64,000 bases of DNA from Variovorax sp. OAS795 (GCF_040546685.1 NZ_JBEPOH010000001.1:1798001-1862000); one strand, 5' to 3'; counted from the first letter of the stretch, positions 8,432 to 17,955 are shown. Numbers and translations are program-made. The notes: generated by a model not told the origin, from the sequence alone.

Positions 8432-9718
8432 TCAGGTCACTGCGTTCTTGCGGTTGAATTCCTCGCGCTTCCACTCGCCCGATTCGAGGACCTGCACCAG
8501 GTGCTCGACAGAGTTCCACACGTCCTCGAAGCCGAGGTACAGCGGCGTGAAGCCGAAGCGCAGGATGTCGGGCATCTGCGAATCGCCCGCGCGGTAGTCG
8601 CCGATCACGCCGCGCGCGATCAGCGCCTGCACGATGGGGTAGGCGCCTTCACCGCGGCCGAGGCACACCTGCGAGCCGCGCTGCGCATGCTCGCGCGGCG
8701 TGACCAGAGAGAGCCCCTGGCCCGCGCAGCGCTCTTCGACCAGCCGGATGAAAAGGTCTGTGAGTGCGAGCGACTTGGCGCGCAGCGCGGCCATCGCGCC
8801 GCGGCCGTCGTCGAAGGCTTCGGCCGCCAGCACGGTGTCGAGTCCGCACTCGAGCCCCGCGAGCGAAATGATCGGCTGCGTGCCGCAAAGGTAGCGGCCC
8901 ACGCCCGGCGCGGGGCGGTAGTGCGGTGTGAACTCGAACGGCGCCGCGTGGCCCCACCAGCCCGACAGCGGCTGCTCGAACTTGCCCGCGTGCCGCGCAT
9001 GGACCCACACGAACGCAGGCGCGCCCGGTCCGCCGTTCAGGTACTTGTAGCCGCAGCCGATGGCGTAGTCGGCGTTGCTTTCGTTGAGCGCCACGGGCAC
9101 GGCGCCTGCGGAGTGCGCAAGGTCCCACACGGTAAGCGCGCCTGCCGCGTGCGCCGCGGCGGTAATGGCCTTCATGTCGTGCATGGCGCCGGTGCGGTAG
9201 TTGACGTGCGTGAGCATCAGCACGGCGACCTCGTCGGTCAGCACCGAACCCGGGCCTTGCAGTTCGCCCGCCTCGATCAGCTTGAGCGTGAAGCCGCGTT
9301 CGCGGCACAGCGACTCGGCGATGTAGAGGTCGGTCGGAAAGTTGCTGCGCTCGCTCACCACCAGCTTGCGGCCGCTGTCCTTTTGCTGCGAGAGCGCCGC
9401 GAACAGCACCTTGTAGAGGTTCACCGAGGTGCTGTCGGTGCACACCACTTCGCCGGGCGCGGCGCCGATCAGCCGCGCCAGCTTGTCGCCCAGGCGCTGC
9501 GGCAGGTCGAACCAGCTCGCGGTGTTCCACGAACGGATGAGGCCCCGGCCCCATTCCTCGGCAACGACTTCGGCGATGCGCGCCGGCGCGGCCTTGGGCA
9601 GCACGCCGAGCGAGTTGCCGTCCAGGTAGATCACGCCTTTGGGCAACGTGAATTGGTCGCGCAGTGCGCGCAGCGGGTCTTGCGCGTCGAGCGCGCGGCA
9701 GTCGTCAAGGGTGGTCAT
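8432..9718 (-). CDS. kynU: Kynureninase
   Basis: KynU is a PLP enzyme that cleaves L-kynurenine to anthranilate and alanine. The protein has 428 residues from the ATG at 9718, placed 10 bases after the kynB stop; an upstream in-frame start at 9772 would overlap kynB and adds a non-conserved stretch. Fold-type I features are visible: YLDGNSLG near the N-terminus, the phosphate-binding TDSTSVN, the Asp in VWDLAHSAG, and the PLP lysine Lys225 in [10 protein letters not shown]. With kynB and kynA it completes the conversion of tryptophan to anthranilate. Confidence 0.97.
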   Translation of the reverse strand: MTTLDDCRALDAQDPLRALRDQFTLPKGVIYLDGNSLGVLPKAAPARIAEVVAEEWGRGLIRSWNTASWFDLPQRLGDKLARLIGAAPGEVVCTDSTSVNLYKVLFAALSQQKDSGRKLVVSERSNFPTDLYIAESLCRERGFTLKLIEAGELQGPGSVLTDEVAVLMLTHVNYRTGAMHDMKAITAAAHAAGALTVWDLAHSAGAVPVALNESNADYAIGCGYKYLNGGPGAPAFVWVHARHAGKFEQPLSGWWGHAAPFEFTPHYRPAPGVGRYLCGTQPIISLAGLECGLDTVLAAEAFDDGRGAMAALRAKSLALTDLFIRLVEERCAGQGLSLVTPREHAQRGSQVCLGRGEGAYPIVQALIARGVIGDYRAGDSQMPDILRFGFTPLYLGFEDVWNSVEHLVQVLESGEWKREEFNRKNAVT

Positions 9719-9728
9719 GGGTCGGGTT

Positions 9729-10379
9729 TCAGCGTGGAAGTTCGCGCAGTACGGCGCGAACGGGGGAGGCATCGGCGCTGACCAGCTTCAGCGGCAGCGC
9801 GATGAGTTCGTAGTCGCCCTCGGGCACATCGTCGAGCACGAGGTTCTCGAGCACGCGCAGGTCGAGGCGGCGGATGCGCTGGTGGCTCTCCAGTGTCTTG
9901 CTGTCGGCGGGGTCGATGCTGGCGGTGTCGATGCCGATCAGCTTCACGCCCATGGCCGCCAGCCGCTCGACGGTGGCCGGCGCGTAGGCCGCGAGGCGCG
10001 GATCCCAGTGGCCGACCGGCATGGCGGCATAGGTGCGCACCAGCACGCGCGGCGGCAGCTGGCTGGTGATGGCATGGGCGATGTGCTCCCACTCGATCAG
10101 CGGCCCCTTGGCGATGGCGTGGATCACGCGGCAGGGGCCGATGAAAGGCGCCAGGTCCACCAGGCCGATGGTCTGGCCTTCGGGGTCGTAGTGCAGCGGC
10201 GCGTCGGCGTGGGCGCCGACGTGCGGCGAGAGCGTGATCTCGCTGACGTTGACGGGGCAATCGGGTGAGATGGTCGCCGCCCATCGCTGCCGGTAGGGCG
10301 TGTCGCCGGGGAACACCGGCGCGCCTTCATGCACGGGCGGCGAGATGTCCCAGATGCGTTGCTCGAATGATGAAGCCAT
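9729..10379 (-). CDS. kynB: Kynurenine formamidase (arylformamidase)
   Basis: KynB hydrolyses N-formylkynurenine to kynurenine and formate. It belongs to the cyclase/KynB family of metal hydrolases. The metal-binding signature is [12 protein letters not shown] with His53, His57 and Asp59. The length, 216 residues, is normal. The start region ([16 protein letters not shown]) is the standard family N-terminus. It is the first gene of the kyn operon, and a 22-base inverted repeat lies just upstream. The same fold occurs at 59.7 kb in the frameshifted cyclase-family gene. Confidence 0.96.
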   Translation of the reverse strand: MASSFEQRIWDISPPVHEGAPVFPGDTPYRQRWAATISPDCPVNVSEITLSPHVGAHADAPLHYDPEGQTIGLVDLAPFIGPCRVIHAIAKGPLIEWEHIAHAITSQLPPRVLVRTYAAMPVGHWDPRLAAYAPATVERLAAMGVKLIGIDTASIDPADSKTLESHQRIRRLDLRVLENLVLDDVPEGDYELIALPLKLVSADASPVRAVLRELPR

Positions 10380-10410
10380 GGCGTGAAGTTAGCGCCCGGC
10401 GAGGGGTCGT

Positions 10411-10432
10411 GGTGTCGGTTATTTCCAACACC
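10411..10432. promoter_or_regulatory. Inverted repeat upstream of kynB, candidate operator
   Basis: GGTGTCGG-TTATTT-CCAACACC: 8-base arms with one mismatch and a six-base AT-rich centre. It lies 31 bases before the kynB start, in the 77-base gap after the YkgJ-type gene, and no T-run follows on the transcribed strand, so an operator for a tryptophan/kynurenine-responsive regulator is more likely than a terminator. No regulator gene lies next to it. Confidence 0.45.
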
Positions 10433-10456
10433 GTGCGTGACCAGATGAACCGCGGC

Positions 10457-10771
10457 TCAGTGCAGCGGCGGCAGCCCGTGGTGCGCGCGTGCCCGTTCGC
10501 AGGCATCGCTGCCGGCCTGCAGTTCGTGGCACGGGTTGGGGCGCCATTCGTAGATGCCGCAGGCCACCGCGTTGCCGATCTTCCCCGTGAGCGCGGCGCA
10601 TCGCATCGGCGTGTGGTCGGTGCCGCGCATGCGGCAGAGCGCATCGTTCACCTCGACCGCCAGGCCGGACGGCACGCGGCCGCCGTTGTCGTCGAGTTCA
10701 TGCACGCTGAAGTCGACGCGGTAGCTGGCGCAGCAGGCGCCGCATTGCTGGCAGGAGGTGGGCGTGGTCAT
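10457..10771 (-). CDS. YkgJ family cysteine cluster protein
   Basis: A 104-residue protein of the YkgJ/CxxCxxCC family, thought to bind zinc or iron through conserved cysteines. The N-terminus carries Cys7, Cys10, Cys13 and Cys14 in SCQQCGACC, and further cysteines lie in LCRM, MRCAAL, VACGIYEWRP and NPCHEL. The start at 10771 places the cluster at the very N-terminus as in relatives; the open frame continues upstream into the histidine kinase region but that part is not conserved. The stop-to-start distance to kynB is 77 bases. The function of the family is not established. Confidence 0.85.
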   Translation of the reverse strand: MTTPTSCQQCGACCASYRVDFSVHELDDNGGRVPSGLAVEVNDALCRMRGTDHTPMRCAALTGKIGNAVACGIYEWRPNPCHELQAGSDACERARAHHGLPPLH

Positions 10772-10805
10772 CGGAGGGAATGCTAACGGCACCGCGATAC
10801 GGGCA

Positions 10806-12161
10806 CTAGGCTGCGGCCCAGGGCACGCAGACGCGGAATCCCACGCCCCGGCCTCGCAGCCCCTCGACGATCTCGACGACGCCGCCCAGGCGCAGCGTGG
10901 CCTCGCGGACGATCGACAACCCCAGGCCGGCGCCGCTGGCGCGCGCATCGCCGCCGCGGTGAAAGCGCTCGAACGCCCGCGCGCGCTGCGCCTCGGGAAT
11001 GCCGGGGCCGTCGTCGCGGACTTCCACCAGCAGCTGGCCGTCTTCGATGCGCAAGCTCACGGCGATGCCGCTGCCCGGCACGCCGTGACGCAGCGCGTTG
11101 TCGACCAGGTTGCGCACGACCGATTCCATGGCCGGCAGGTCGATGCTGCCGTGCAGGGTGTCGGGCGCTTCCAGCGACAGCTCGCGCCCTTCGCGCAGGG
11201 CCGCCTGGGCGGCGTGGCCGAGCAGGGTGCGCATCCAGTGCGCCAGGTCGATGCGTGACGCCTGCGGCGTGCCGGCGCGGTCCAGCGCGGCCAGTTCGAG
11301 CAGTTGCTGCGCGAGGTGCGAGGTGCGTGCGATGGCGAGGTTCAGCTCGGCCTCGGCCTGCGCGCGCTGCGCCGCATCGGTGGCTTGCGCCAGCACATGG
11401 GCCTGTGCATTGATGACCGCCAGCGGGGTGCGGATCTCATGGGCCGCGTCCTGCACGAAGGCGCGCTCGCGCTGCACCGTGCCGCGCAGCCGCAGCAGCA
11501 AGGTGTCCAGCGCCTGCACCAGGGGCTTGAGTTCGCGGTAGCGCGCCGGCACGCCGACGGCACTCAGGTCGTCGCTCGGCCGCTCTTCGATCCGGCGCGC
11601 CAGTTGCTGCAGTGGGCGCAGGCTCGCGCGCACCGTGAGCCAGACCGCCAGCAGGACGAAGGGAAACGCCACCAGCAGGTAGGGCAGGATGAAGCTCGCG
11701 TTGTAGCGCAGGAAGGCACTGCCGGTGCGGCGCGGATTGAGAATCTGCAGCCGCCAGTGTGGGCTCGTGCGGTCATAGCGCCAGTAGGCGTCCCCGCCGG
11801 CAGCGGCACCCGTCCATCCTTCGGAGGCATAGACAAGGGCGCCGTGGCTGTCGCGCAGTTCGTAGCGCACGATCCCGGCCAGGCGCTTGTCCTGCGTGCG
11901 GCGGATGGCGGTCCAGCGCTCGGTGGCGGCCATCACCACGCGGGCTTGCCGCGGGTCCGGCGTCTCGTCGAGCGCGACCAGCAGCGCATCGCCGAACTGC
12001 TGGAACCCGGGTGCCTCGGCAAGGTACTTGCGGTTCTCGGCATAGAGATAGGCCAGCAGGGCGCACCAGATCAGCAGGAACACCAGCAGCGTCGACCCGG
12101 TGCCGCGCCGCACCAGCGACGGCTCGCTCACGCGGCGCCAGAGCGTGTGCAGCGCGCTCAT
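10806..12161 (-). CDS. Two-component sensor histidine kinase
   Basis: A 451-residue membrane kinase. Transmembrane helices are at about 24-41 and 157-178, enclosing a periplasmic sensor domain of some 115 residues. A HAMP linker follows, then the dimerisation/phosphoacceptor domain with His241 in AAHEIRTPL and the ATPase domain with the N box (NLVDNALRHG), DDGPGIPE and GAGLGLSIV. This is the QseC/TctE class. Its start overlaps the stop of the response regulator gene (ATGA at 12158-12161), so the pair is coupled. The signal is not evident from the sensor domain. Confidence 0.93.
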   Translation of the reverse strand: MSALHTLWRRVSEPSLVRRGTGSTLLVFLLIWCALLAYLYAENRKYLAEAPGFQQFGDALLVALDETPDPRQARVVMAATERWTAIRRTQDKRLAGIVRYELRDSHGALVYASEGWTGAAAGGDAYWRYDRTSPHWRLQILNPRRTGSAFLRYNASFILPYLLVAFPFVLLAVWLTVRASLRPLQQLARRIEERPSDDLSAVGVPARYRELKPLVQALDTLLLRLRGTVQRERAFVQDAAHEIRTPLAVINAQAHVLAQATDAAQRAQAEAELNLAIARTSHLAQQLLELAALDRAGTPQASRIDLAHWMRTLLGHAAQAALREGRELSLEAPDTLHGSIDLPAMESVVRNLVDNALRHGVPGSGIAVSLRIEDGQLLVEVRDDGPGIPEAQRARAFERFHRGGDARASGAGLGLSIVREATLRLGGVVEIVEGLRGRGVGFRVCVPWAAA

Positions 12162-12814
12162 GGTTCGAGCAGGTAGCCGACCCCGCGCACGGTGCGCACG
12201 CGCTCGGTGCCGATCTTCTTGCGCAGGTTGGAAACGTGCACTTCGATGGCGGCAAAGTCGACCGGATCGCCCAGCGGTTCCAGCCGCTGCGCCAGGCTGC
12301 TCTTGGCGACCACGGCACCGGGCTCGCGCGCGAGTTCCAGCAGGATCTGGAACTCGCGCTGCGACAGGGCCAGGGCCTGGCCCGCCAACTGCACCCGGCG
12401 GCGGCGCGGCTCGATCACGAGCTCGCCGAGGGTCCAGCTGTCGCTGGCCTGGCGCGCACTGCGCCGCAACACCGCGCGGATGCGTGAGATCAGTTCGGCG
12501 GTGGCAAAGGGCTTGAGCACGAAGTCGTCCGCGCCGCCATCGAGGCCGGCCAGCCGGTCGTCCAGCGCCGAGCGCGCGGTGATGACGATGATCGGCACGC
12601 GAACGCCGCTGCGGCGCCATGCGCGCAGCAGGTCGAATCCGCTGGCGTCCGGCAGGTTCAGGTCGAGCAGCACGCAGTCGACGCGGGCTGCATCGATGGC
12701 ATGGGGCGCATCGGCGGCGCGGCGCATCCACTCGCTGGTGAAGTGCTCGACCTTGAGGGTGGCCTGAAGCGCACGCCCGAGGTCGAGATCGTCTTCGATG
12801 AGCAGGATGTGCAT
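12158..12814 (-). CDS. OmpR/PhoB-type response regulator
   Basis: A 218-residue response regulator with an N-terminal receiver domain (acidic pocket EDD at 7-9, phosphoacceptor Asp51 in LLDLNLPD, conserved Lys in VLKPFA near 101) and a C-terminal winged-helix DNA-binding domain (LSQREFQILLELA, VEVHVSNLRKKI-like EVHVSNLRKKIG, VRGVGYLL). It is the first gene of the pair with the histidine kinase and is divergent from the S9 lipoprotein gene, with a perfect inverted repeat in the 83-base gap. Confidence 0.94.
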   Translation of the reverse strand: MHILLIEDDLDLGRALQATLKVEHFTSEWMRRAADAPHAIDAARVDCVLLDLNLPDASGFDLLRAWRRSGVRVPIIVITARSALDDRLAGLDGGADDFVLKPFATAELISRIRAVLRRSARQASDSWTLGELVIEPRRRRVQLAGQALALSQREFQILLELAREPGAVVAKSSLAQRLEPLGDPVDFAAIEVHVSNLRKKIGTERVRTVRGVGYLLEP

Positions 12815-12834
12815 GGCTTCATTGTGGCTTGTGC

Positions 12835-12855
12835 ACCTTTGGGAATGCCAAAGGT
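12835..12855. promoter_or_regulatory. Perfect inverted repeat between response regulator and S9 lipoprotein genes
   Basis: ACCTTTGG-GAATG-CCAAAGGT: two perfect 8-base arms around a five-base spacer, located in the middle of the divergent intergenic region. A binding site for a dimeric regulator, perhaps the adjacent response regulator, is the simplest reading, although OmpR-class proteins usually prefer direct repeats. Confidence 0.5.
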
Positions 12856-12897
12856 TGGGCGGCCCACAATCCAGCCATTCAACAAGGAGAAGATTCC

Positions 12898-14850
12898 ATG
12901 ACGCCGAGAATCCTGATCGCGCTCGCCTGGGCCGCACTGCTGGGCGGCTGCGCTGTGGGGCCCACGCATCCGGCGCTGCAAGACCAGCCGCTGTCGCCGC
13001 TGATCCCCGTTCGCGAGTTTGTCGCGAACGTGGAGGGCACCGGCCAGTACCGCGTGTCGCCCGACGGCGCATGGCTCGCATGGAAGGGCGTCAGCGGCTT
13101 GAAGCCGGCGGTGTGGGTGAAGACCTTGGCGAGCGGCGAAACCCGCGCGATTCCACTGCCCGCCCAATCCTTCGTCTGGTCGGGCGACAGCCGCTTTCTC
13201 CTGCTGACGGTGGATCGCACCGGCGACGAGGACACGCATGTGTTCGCCGTCGATATGGCGCGCAGCGATGCGCAGCCGGTCGACCTGACACCGTTCAAGG
13301 GCACGCGTTCGCGGATCCAGCGGCGGGTCGAGAACAGCGCGGATGTCGTCGTGACTTCCAACGAGCGCGACAAGAAGGTCTTCGACCTGCTGCGCATCGA
13401 TCCGGCCACCGGTGCCCGGACCCTGCTTGCCCGCAATCCCGGCAATGTCATGAGCTGGTCGGTGGACCGCGACGGGCGGCTGCGCGCACGTTCGGTGCAG
13501 GACGGGGAGGCCGGGTACCTGCAGGTGCCCGAGGGCGGCGACTGGCGCACGACGCTGCGCTGGCAGAAGGGCGAGTCCTGGTGGATCGCGGACTTCGTGC
13601 CCGGCACGCACACGGCATGGGCCGTCTCCGGCCGCGGGCGCGACAAGCAGGCCCTGGTGCGCATCGATCTCGAGACGGGTGCCGAACAAGTGTTCCACGA
13701 AGAGGCCGAGGTGGATGTCGAGCAGGTGCTGATGAGCCGGCGCACCCATGCGCCGCTCGCCGCCTATTCGACGCCCGGCTATCCGCGCGCCAGGTATTTC
13801 GATGCGGCGCTTGCGGCGCGGCTCGGCCCCTTGAGCGGCGGCGCTCCGGCCGCAGTCCACGTGACCAGCATGGCCACGGACGGCCAGACCATGACCGTCA
13901 GCGTCGGCACCGACCGGGGCTGGAAGTACTACCTGCTGCGCGATGCCGCCGCGCCGCCCGAACTGCTCGGCGAAAGCAGCACCGCCGGCCTGGCGTCAGC
14001 GTTGGCCGCGACAAGGCCGATCGCCTACACCGCACGCGACGGCCTGCAGATCCATGGCTACCTGACGCTGCCCGCGGGCGCGCAGGCACGCGCGCTGCCG
14101 ATGGTGCTGCTGGTTCACGGCGGCCCCTGGGCGCGCGACCTGTGGACCTACCAGGGCTCCAACCGGAGCGTGCAGCAGTTCCTCGCCAATCGCGGCTACG
14201 CGGTGCTGCAGGTGAACTACCGCGGCTCGACCGGCTACGGCCGCGCCTTCATGGAAAAGGCCGTGGGCGAATTCGCCGGCAAGATGCACGACGACCTCGT
14301 CGACGGCGTGCGCTGGGCGGTGGCCGAAGGCTTGGCCGATCCGGCGCGGGTCGCCATCTATGGCGCAAGCTACGGCGGCTACTCGGCGCTGGTGGGCGCC
14401 ACGATGACGCCCGAGACCTTTGCCTGCGCGGTGGATGCGGTCGGCATGTCCGATCTCTCGCGGCTGATCGAGAACGCGCCCGCCTACTGGTCGCTGGGCC
14501 TGCCCTGGTGGAGGCGCTACGTGGGCGATCCGGCCGATCCGGCGCAGCGCAAGGTCCTGGATGCCAAGTCGCCCATCAACCATGTGTCCAACGTGCGCGG
14601 GCCGCTGCTCATCATGCATGGCGTGAACGACCCGCGCGTGAAGTTCGACCAGTCGGAGCGCATGGTGGCGGCCCTGCGCAGGGCCGGCAAGCAGGTCGAG
14701 TTCGTGAGCTTCCAGGACGATGGCCACGGCAACCAGAAGTGGACCAACAACCTCGCCATGTACCGCCATGCAGAGGATTTTCTCGCGCGCTGCCTCGGCG
14801 GCCGCAGCAGCGGCTTCGACTACTACCAGCTCGGCGCCTGGGCTTTCTGA
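12898..14850 (+). CDS. S9 family peptidase (prolyl oligopeptidase-like), lipoprotein
   Basis: A 650-residue protein with a lipoprotein signal ending in LLGGC (Cys18), so it should be membrane-anchored in the cell envelope. Residues about 45-380 form a beta-propeller-like WD region, and the C-terminal third is an alpha/beta-hydrolase domain with Ser491 in GASYGGYS, Asp578 in GVNDPRV and His610 in DDGHGN, the complete catalytic triad. The oxyanion region HGGPW is also present. The start has a good AAGGAG ribosome binding site. It is divergent from the two-component genes and may be their target. Confidence 0.93.
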   Translation: MTPRILIALAWAALLGGCAVGPTHPALQDQPLSPLIPVREFVANVEGTGQYRVSPDGAWLAWKGVSGLKPAVWVKTLASGETRAIPLPAQSFVWSGDSRFLLLTVDRTGDEDTHVFAVDMARSDAQPVDLTPFKGTRSRIQRRVENSADVVVTSNERDKKVFDLLRIDPATGARTLLARNPGNVMSWSVDRDGRLRARSVQDGEAGYLQVPEGGDWRTTLRWQKGESWWIADFVPGTHTAWAVSGRGRDKQALVRIDLETGAEQVFHEEAEVDVEQVLMSRRTHAPLAAYSTPGYPRARYFDAALAARLGPLSGGAPAAVHVTSMATDGQTMTVSVGTDRGWKYYLLRDAAAPPELLGESSTAGLASALAATRPIAYTARDGLQIHGYLTLPAGAQARALPMVLLVHGGPWARDLWTYQGSNRSVQQFLANRGYAVLQVNYRGSTGYGRAFMEKAVGEFAGKMHDDLVDGVRWAVAEGLADPARVAIYGASYGGYSALVGATMTPETFACAVDAVGMSDLSRLIENAPAYWSLGLPWWRRYVGDPADPAQRKVLDAKSPINHVSNVRGPLLIMHGVNDPRVKFDQSERMVAALRRAGKQVEFVSFQDDGHGNQKWTNNLAMYRHAEDFLARCLGGRSSGFDYYQLGAWAF

Positions 14851-14872
14851 GCGAGCCGGCCGGCGTTGCGGG

Positions 14873-15808
14873 CTACAGGCGGCCGAGCAGCAGGAATTCC
14901 ATCAGCGCCTTCTGCGCGTGGAGGCGGTTCTCGGCTTCGTCCCACACCACCGACTGCGGGCCATCGATGACCTCGGCCTGCACTTCCTCGCCGCGGTGCG
15001 CGGGCAGGCAGTGCATGAACAAGGCGTCGGGCTGGGCGATGCGCATCATGTCCTCGTCGACGCACCAGTCGGCAAAGGCCTTGCGGCGCGCCTCGTTCTC
15101 GGACTCGTAGCCCATGCTGGTCCAGACGTCGGTGGTGACGAGGTCGGCGCCGCGGCAGGCTTCCATCGGGTCCTTGAAGACCTGGTAGCTGTCGGCCGAG
15201 CGCAGGCCCGCCACCGACTGGTCGACCTCGTAGCCGCTGGGCGTGCTCACGTGCACCTTGAAGCCCAGGATCTCGCTCGCCTGCAGCCAGGTGTTGGCCA
15301 TGTTGTTGCCGTCGCCGACCCAGGCCACCGTCTTGCCCTGGATGGAGCCGCGGTGCTCGATGTAGGTGAAGATGTCCGCGAGGATCTGGCAGGGGTGGAA
15401 CTCGTTGGTCAGGCCGTTGATCACCGGCACGCGCGAGTGCGCCGCGAAGGTGTCGATCTTGGTCTGCTCGTAGGTGCGGATCATCACCAGGTCGACCATG
15501 CGGCTGATGACCTTGGCGCTGTCCTCGATGGGCTCGGCGCGGCCCAGCTGGCTGTCGCCGGTGGTCAGGTGCACCACGCTGCCGCCGAGCTGGTACATGC
15601 CCGCCTCGAAGCTCACGCGGGTGCGCGTGCTGGCCTTCTCGAAGATCATGGCCAGCGTGCGGTCGGTCAGCGGCTGGTGCTTTTCATAGGTCTTGAACTT
15701 CTTCTTGATGATCGCCATGCGCTCGAAGAGGTAGGCGTACTCGTCGGCCGTGAAGTCCGAGAACTGCAGGTAGTGGCGGATCGCGTGGGGCGTGGTGGCG
15801 GTCGTCAT
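14873..15808 (-). CDS. argF: Ornithine carbamoyltransferase
   Basis: ArgF makes citrulline from ornithine and carbamoyl phosphate in arginine biosynthesis. The 311-residue protein has the carbamoyl phosphate loop STRTR (60-64), FHPCQ, the ornithine-binding DVWTSMG, and the C-terminal MHCLPAHRGEE. The start at 15808 overlaps the argD stop (ATGA), so the gene is translated as the second of an argD-argF pair. The gene converges with the S9 lipoprotein across 22 bases, and no clear terminator is visible there. Confidence 0.97.
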   Translation of the reverse strand: MTTATTPHAIRHYLQFSDFTADEYAYLFERMAIIKKKFKTYEKHQPLTDRTLAMIFEKASTRTRVSFEAGMYQLGGSVVHLTTGDSQLGRAEPIEDSAKVISRMVDLVMIRTYEQTKIDTFAAHSRVPVINGLTNEFHPCQILADIFTYIEHRGSIQGKTVAWVGDGNNMANTWLQASEILGFKVHVSTPSGYEVDQSVAGLRSADSYQVFKDPMEACRGADLVTTDVWTSMGYESENEARRKAFADWCVDEDMMRIAQPDALFMHCLPAHRGEEVQAEVIDGPQSVVWDEAENRLHAQKALMEFLLLGRL

Positions 15809-17013
15809 TGCGCTGCGGGCTCCGACAGGAAAGTTTTCACCAGGGGCGCGAGGATGGCGACGATCTCGTCGGCCTCGGCAATGCTCAGGATGAGCGGCGG
15901 CACGAGGCGGATCACCTTGTCGGCCGTGACGCTCAGCAGCAGGCCCGCGTCGCAGGCGCGGTTCAGGATCACGCCGCAGGGGCGGTCCAGCTCGATGCCC
16001 AGCATCAGGCCCTGGCCGCGGATCTCCTTCACGCCGGGCAGGCCGCCGATCTCGCGCTCCAGCGCGCTCCTGAGGTGCTCGCCGACGGTGGCGGCGTTCT
16101 CGAGCAGCTTGTGCTCTTCCATGATGCGGATCGTCTCGATGCCGGCGCGCATGGCGAGCGGGTTGCCGCCGAAGGTGGTGCCGTGGTTGCCCGGGCCGAA
16201 GATGTTGGCGGCCTTGGGGCCGGCCACCACCGCGCCGATCGGCACGCCCGAGCCCAGGCCCTTGGCGAGCGGCATCACGTCGGGCTTGATCCCGGCCCAC
16301 TGGTGCGCGAACCATTTGCCGGTGCGGCCCATGCCGCATTGCACTTCGTCGATCATCATGAGCCAGTCGCGCTCGTCGCACAGCGCGCGCACCTGCTTCA
16401 GGTATTCCCAGCGCATCGGGTTGATGCCGCCTTCGCCCTGGATGGTCTCGAAGAACACGGCCACCACGTTGGGGTTGCCTTCGGTGGCTTGCTTGAGTGC
16501 CGCGATGTCGTTCAGCGGCACGCGGATGAAGCCCTCGACCAACGGGCCGAACCCGGCCTGTACCTTCGGGTTGCCCGTGGCCGATAGGGTGGCGATGCTG
16601 CGGCCGTGGAACGCGGCCTCGTACACCACGATCTCGGGCCGCTCGATGCCCTTGTCGTGGCCGAACTTGCGCGCGAGCTTCAGCGCGGCTTCGTTGGCTT
16701 CGAGGCCGGTGCAGCAGAAAAACGCGTTGGTCAGGCCCGACAGCTCGGTGAGCTTGGCGGCCAGCTGTTCCTGGCCCGGCACGTGGTAGTAGTTGGAGCT
16801 GTGGATCAGCTTGGCGATCTGGTCCTGCAGCGCGGGCACCAGCTCCGGGTGGTTGTGGCCCAGGGTGTTCACCGCGATGCCGCCGAGGCCGTCCAGGTAC
16901 GCCTTGCCCGTGGTGTCCCAGACTCGGCAGCCCTGGCCGTGCGACAACGCGATCGGCAGGCGACCGTAGGTGTTCATGACGTGGGGCGAGGTGGGCTGGG
17001 CGGTAGCGCTCAT
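15805..17013 (-). CDS. argD: Acetylornithine aminotransferase family protein
   Basis: A 402-residue class III PLP aminotransferase. The PLP aspartate is Asp222 in IDEVQCGMGRTG and the Schiff-base lysine is Lys251 in LAKGLGSGVPIGA. The close coupling to argF supports N-acetylornithine as the substrate, with succinyl-diaminopimelate as a possible second one, as known for ArgD. The upstream 160-base gap separates it from the divergent DUF3579 gene. This argD-argF-DUF3579-rpsT neighbourhood is, from memory, common in Comamonadaceae. Confidence 0.95.
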   Translation of the reverse strand: MSATAQPTSPHVMNTYGRLPIALSHGQGCRVWDTTGKAYLDGLGGIAVNTLGHNHPELVPALQDQIAKLIHSSNYYHVPGQEQLAAKLTELSGLTNAFFCCTGLEANEAALKLARKFGHDKGIERPEIVVYEAAFHGRSIATLSATGNPKVQAGFGPLVEGFIRVPLNDIAALKQATEGNPNVVAVFFETIQGEGGINPMRWEYLKQVRALCDERDWLMMIDEVQCGMGRTGKWFAHQWAGIKPDVMPLAKGLGSGVPIGAVVAGPKAANIFGPGNHGTTFGGNPLAMRAGIETIRIMEEHKLLENAATVGEHLRSALEREIGGLPGVKEIRGQGLMLGIELDRPCGVILNRACDAGLLLSVTADKVIRLVPPLILSIAEADEIVAILAPLVKTFLSEPAAQ

Positions 17014-17174
17014 TCGGGTTCTCCAGAAAGGGAACCGCGGATTCTAGGCGCGTGGTCCGACAGCTTCATTGAGGATTCCGCATCACAGCAATGCCCACCG
17101 TCCGGGAGGCAAAAGCGGGCCGGATAGAATCTCTTGTTGCACCGCAGCACCTGCTCCGGGCGCCTCATTCAACG

Positions 17175-17507
17175 ATGATTTCCCCCACTGCCAAAGAAAT
17201 CTTCATCCAGGGCATCACTCATGATGGCCGGACTTTTCGACCGAGCGACTGGGCCGAGCGGCTGGCCGGCGTGATGTGTTCTTTCCGGCCCGGGGGCGCC
17301 TATCCGGGCAGCCACCTGAGCTACTCGCCCTGGTGCGTGCCAACCACCCTCAACGGCGTCAAGTGCGTGGTCGTGAACCGCGCCCTGCGCGATGCCGAAC
17401 CCATGGCCTGGGACTTCTGCGTCAACTTTGCGCGGGACAACGACCTGCAGGTGGCCGAAGCCTGCCTCGTGCCCGACGCCGCACCGCCCGCCGAACCCAA
17501 GACCTGA
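17175..17507 (+). CDS. DUF3579 domain-containing protein
   Basis: A 110-residue cytoplasmic protein matching the DUF3579 family of betaproteobacteria: KEIFIQGITHDGRTFRPSDWAERL at the N-terminus, then FRPGGAYPGSHLSYSPWC and a C-terminal DLQVAEACLVP. No function is known. The ATG at 17175 is chosen because conserved sequence begins there; the frame is open further upstream. A TAGAAT box at 17125-17130 may be the -10 element. A bidirectional terminator separates it from the convergent rpsT gene. Confidence 0.88.
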   Translation: MISPTAKEIFIQGITHDGRTFRPSDWAERLAGVMCSFRPGGAYPGSHLSYSPWCVPTTLNGVKCVVVNRALRDAEPMAWDFCVNFARDNDLQVAEACLVPDAAPPAEPKT

Positions 17508-17542
17508 GCCGTTGGTTCTCCCCGCGGGAATCGACCGGCCAT

Positions 17543-17569
17543 GAAAAAACCGCCCGAAGGCGGTTTTTT
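17543..17569. terminator. Bidirectional Rho-independent terminator, DUF3579/rpsT
   Basis: AAAAAACCGCC-CGAA-GGCGGTTTTTT: a GC stem with a four-base loop and flanking A and T runs, so it can stop transcription from both directions. It lies between the convergent DUF3579 and rpsT genes. Confidence 0.92.
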
Positions 17570-17640
17570 ACACTTTGCTGCAGCGCACCCCGTTCAAACG
17601 GCGGACTGGAGGATTCCGGTCCGGGCTTGCCTGACAGGTG

Positions 17641-17955
17641 TCAGGCGGCTGCCTTTTCAGGCGCGAGGGCGAGGGCCTTGACCTTCGCCGACAGGCGGCT
17701 CTTGTCGCGAGCTGCCTTGTTCTTGTGGAAGATGCCCTTGTCGGCGACGGTGTCGACGATGCTCTGGGCCTTCGCGAAGAGTTCGCTCGCCTTGGTCTTG
17801 TCGCCGGCCAGGACGGCCTTTTCGACATTCTTCACGGCGGTACGGTATTTGGAGCGCAGCGAGGTGTTCGCGGCGTTGAGCTTGGTGTCCTGACGGACGC
17901 GCTTACGGCCGGAGGCGAGGCGCGGGTTCTTTTTCTTGGGCTTGGCGGATGCCAT
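17641..17955 (-). CDS. rpsT: 30S ribosomal protein S20
   Basis: S20 binds 16S rRNA early in assembly of the small subunit. The sequence begins [23 protein letters not shown] and contains [17 protein letters not shown] and [17 protein letters not shown], the standard S20 blocks. At 104 residues it is longer than the E. coli protein (87) because of an Ala/Lys C-terminal tail. It is transcribed alone, divergently from murJ, and ends at a shared terminator. Confidence 0.97.
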
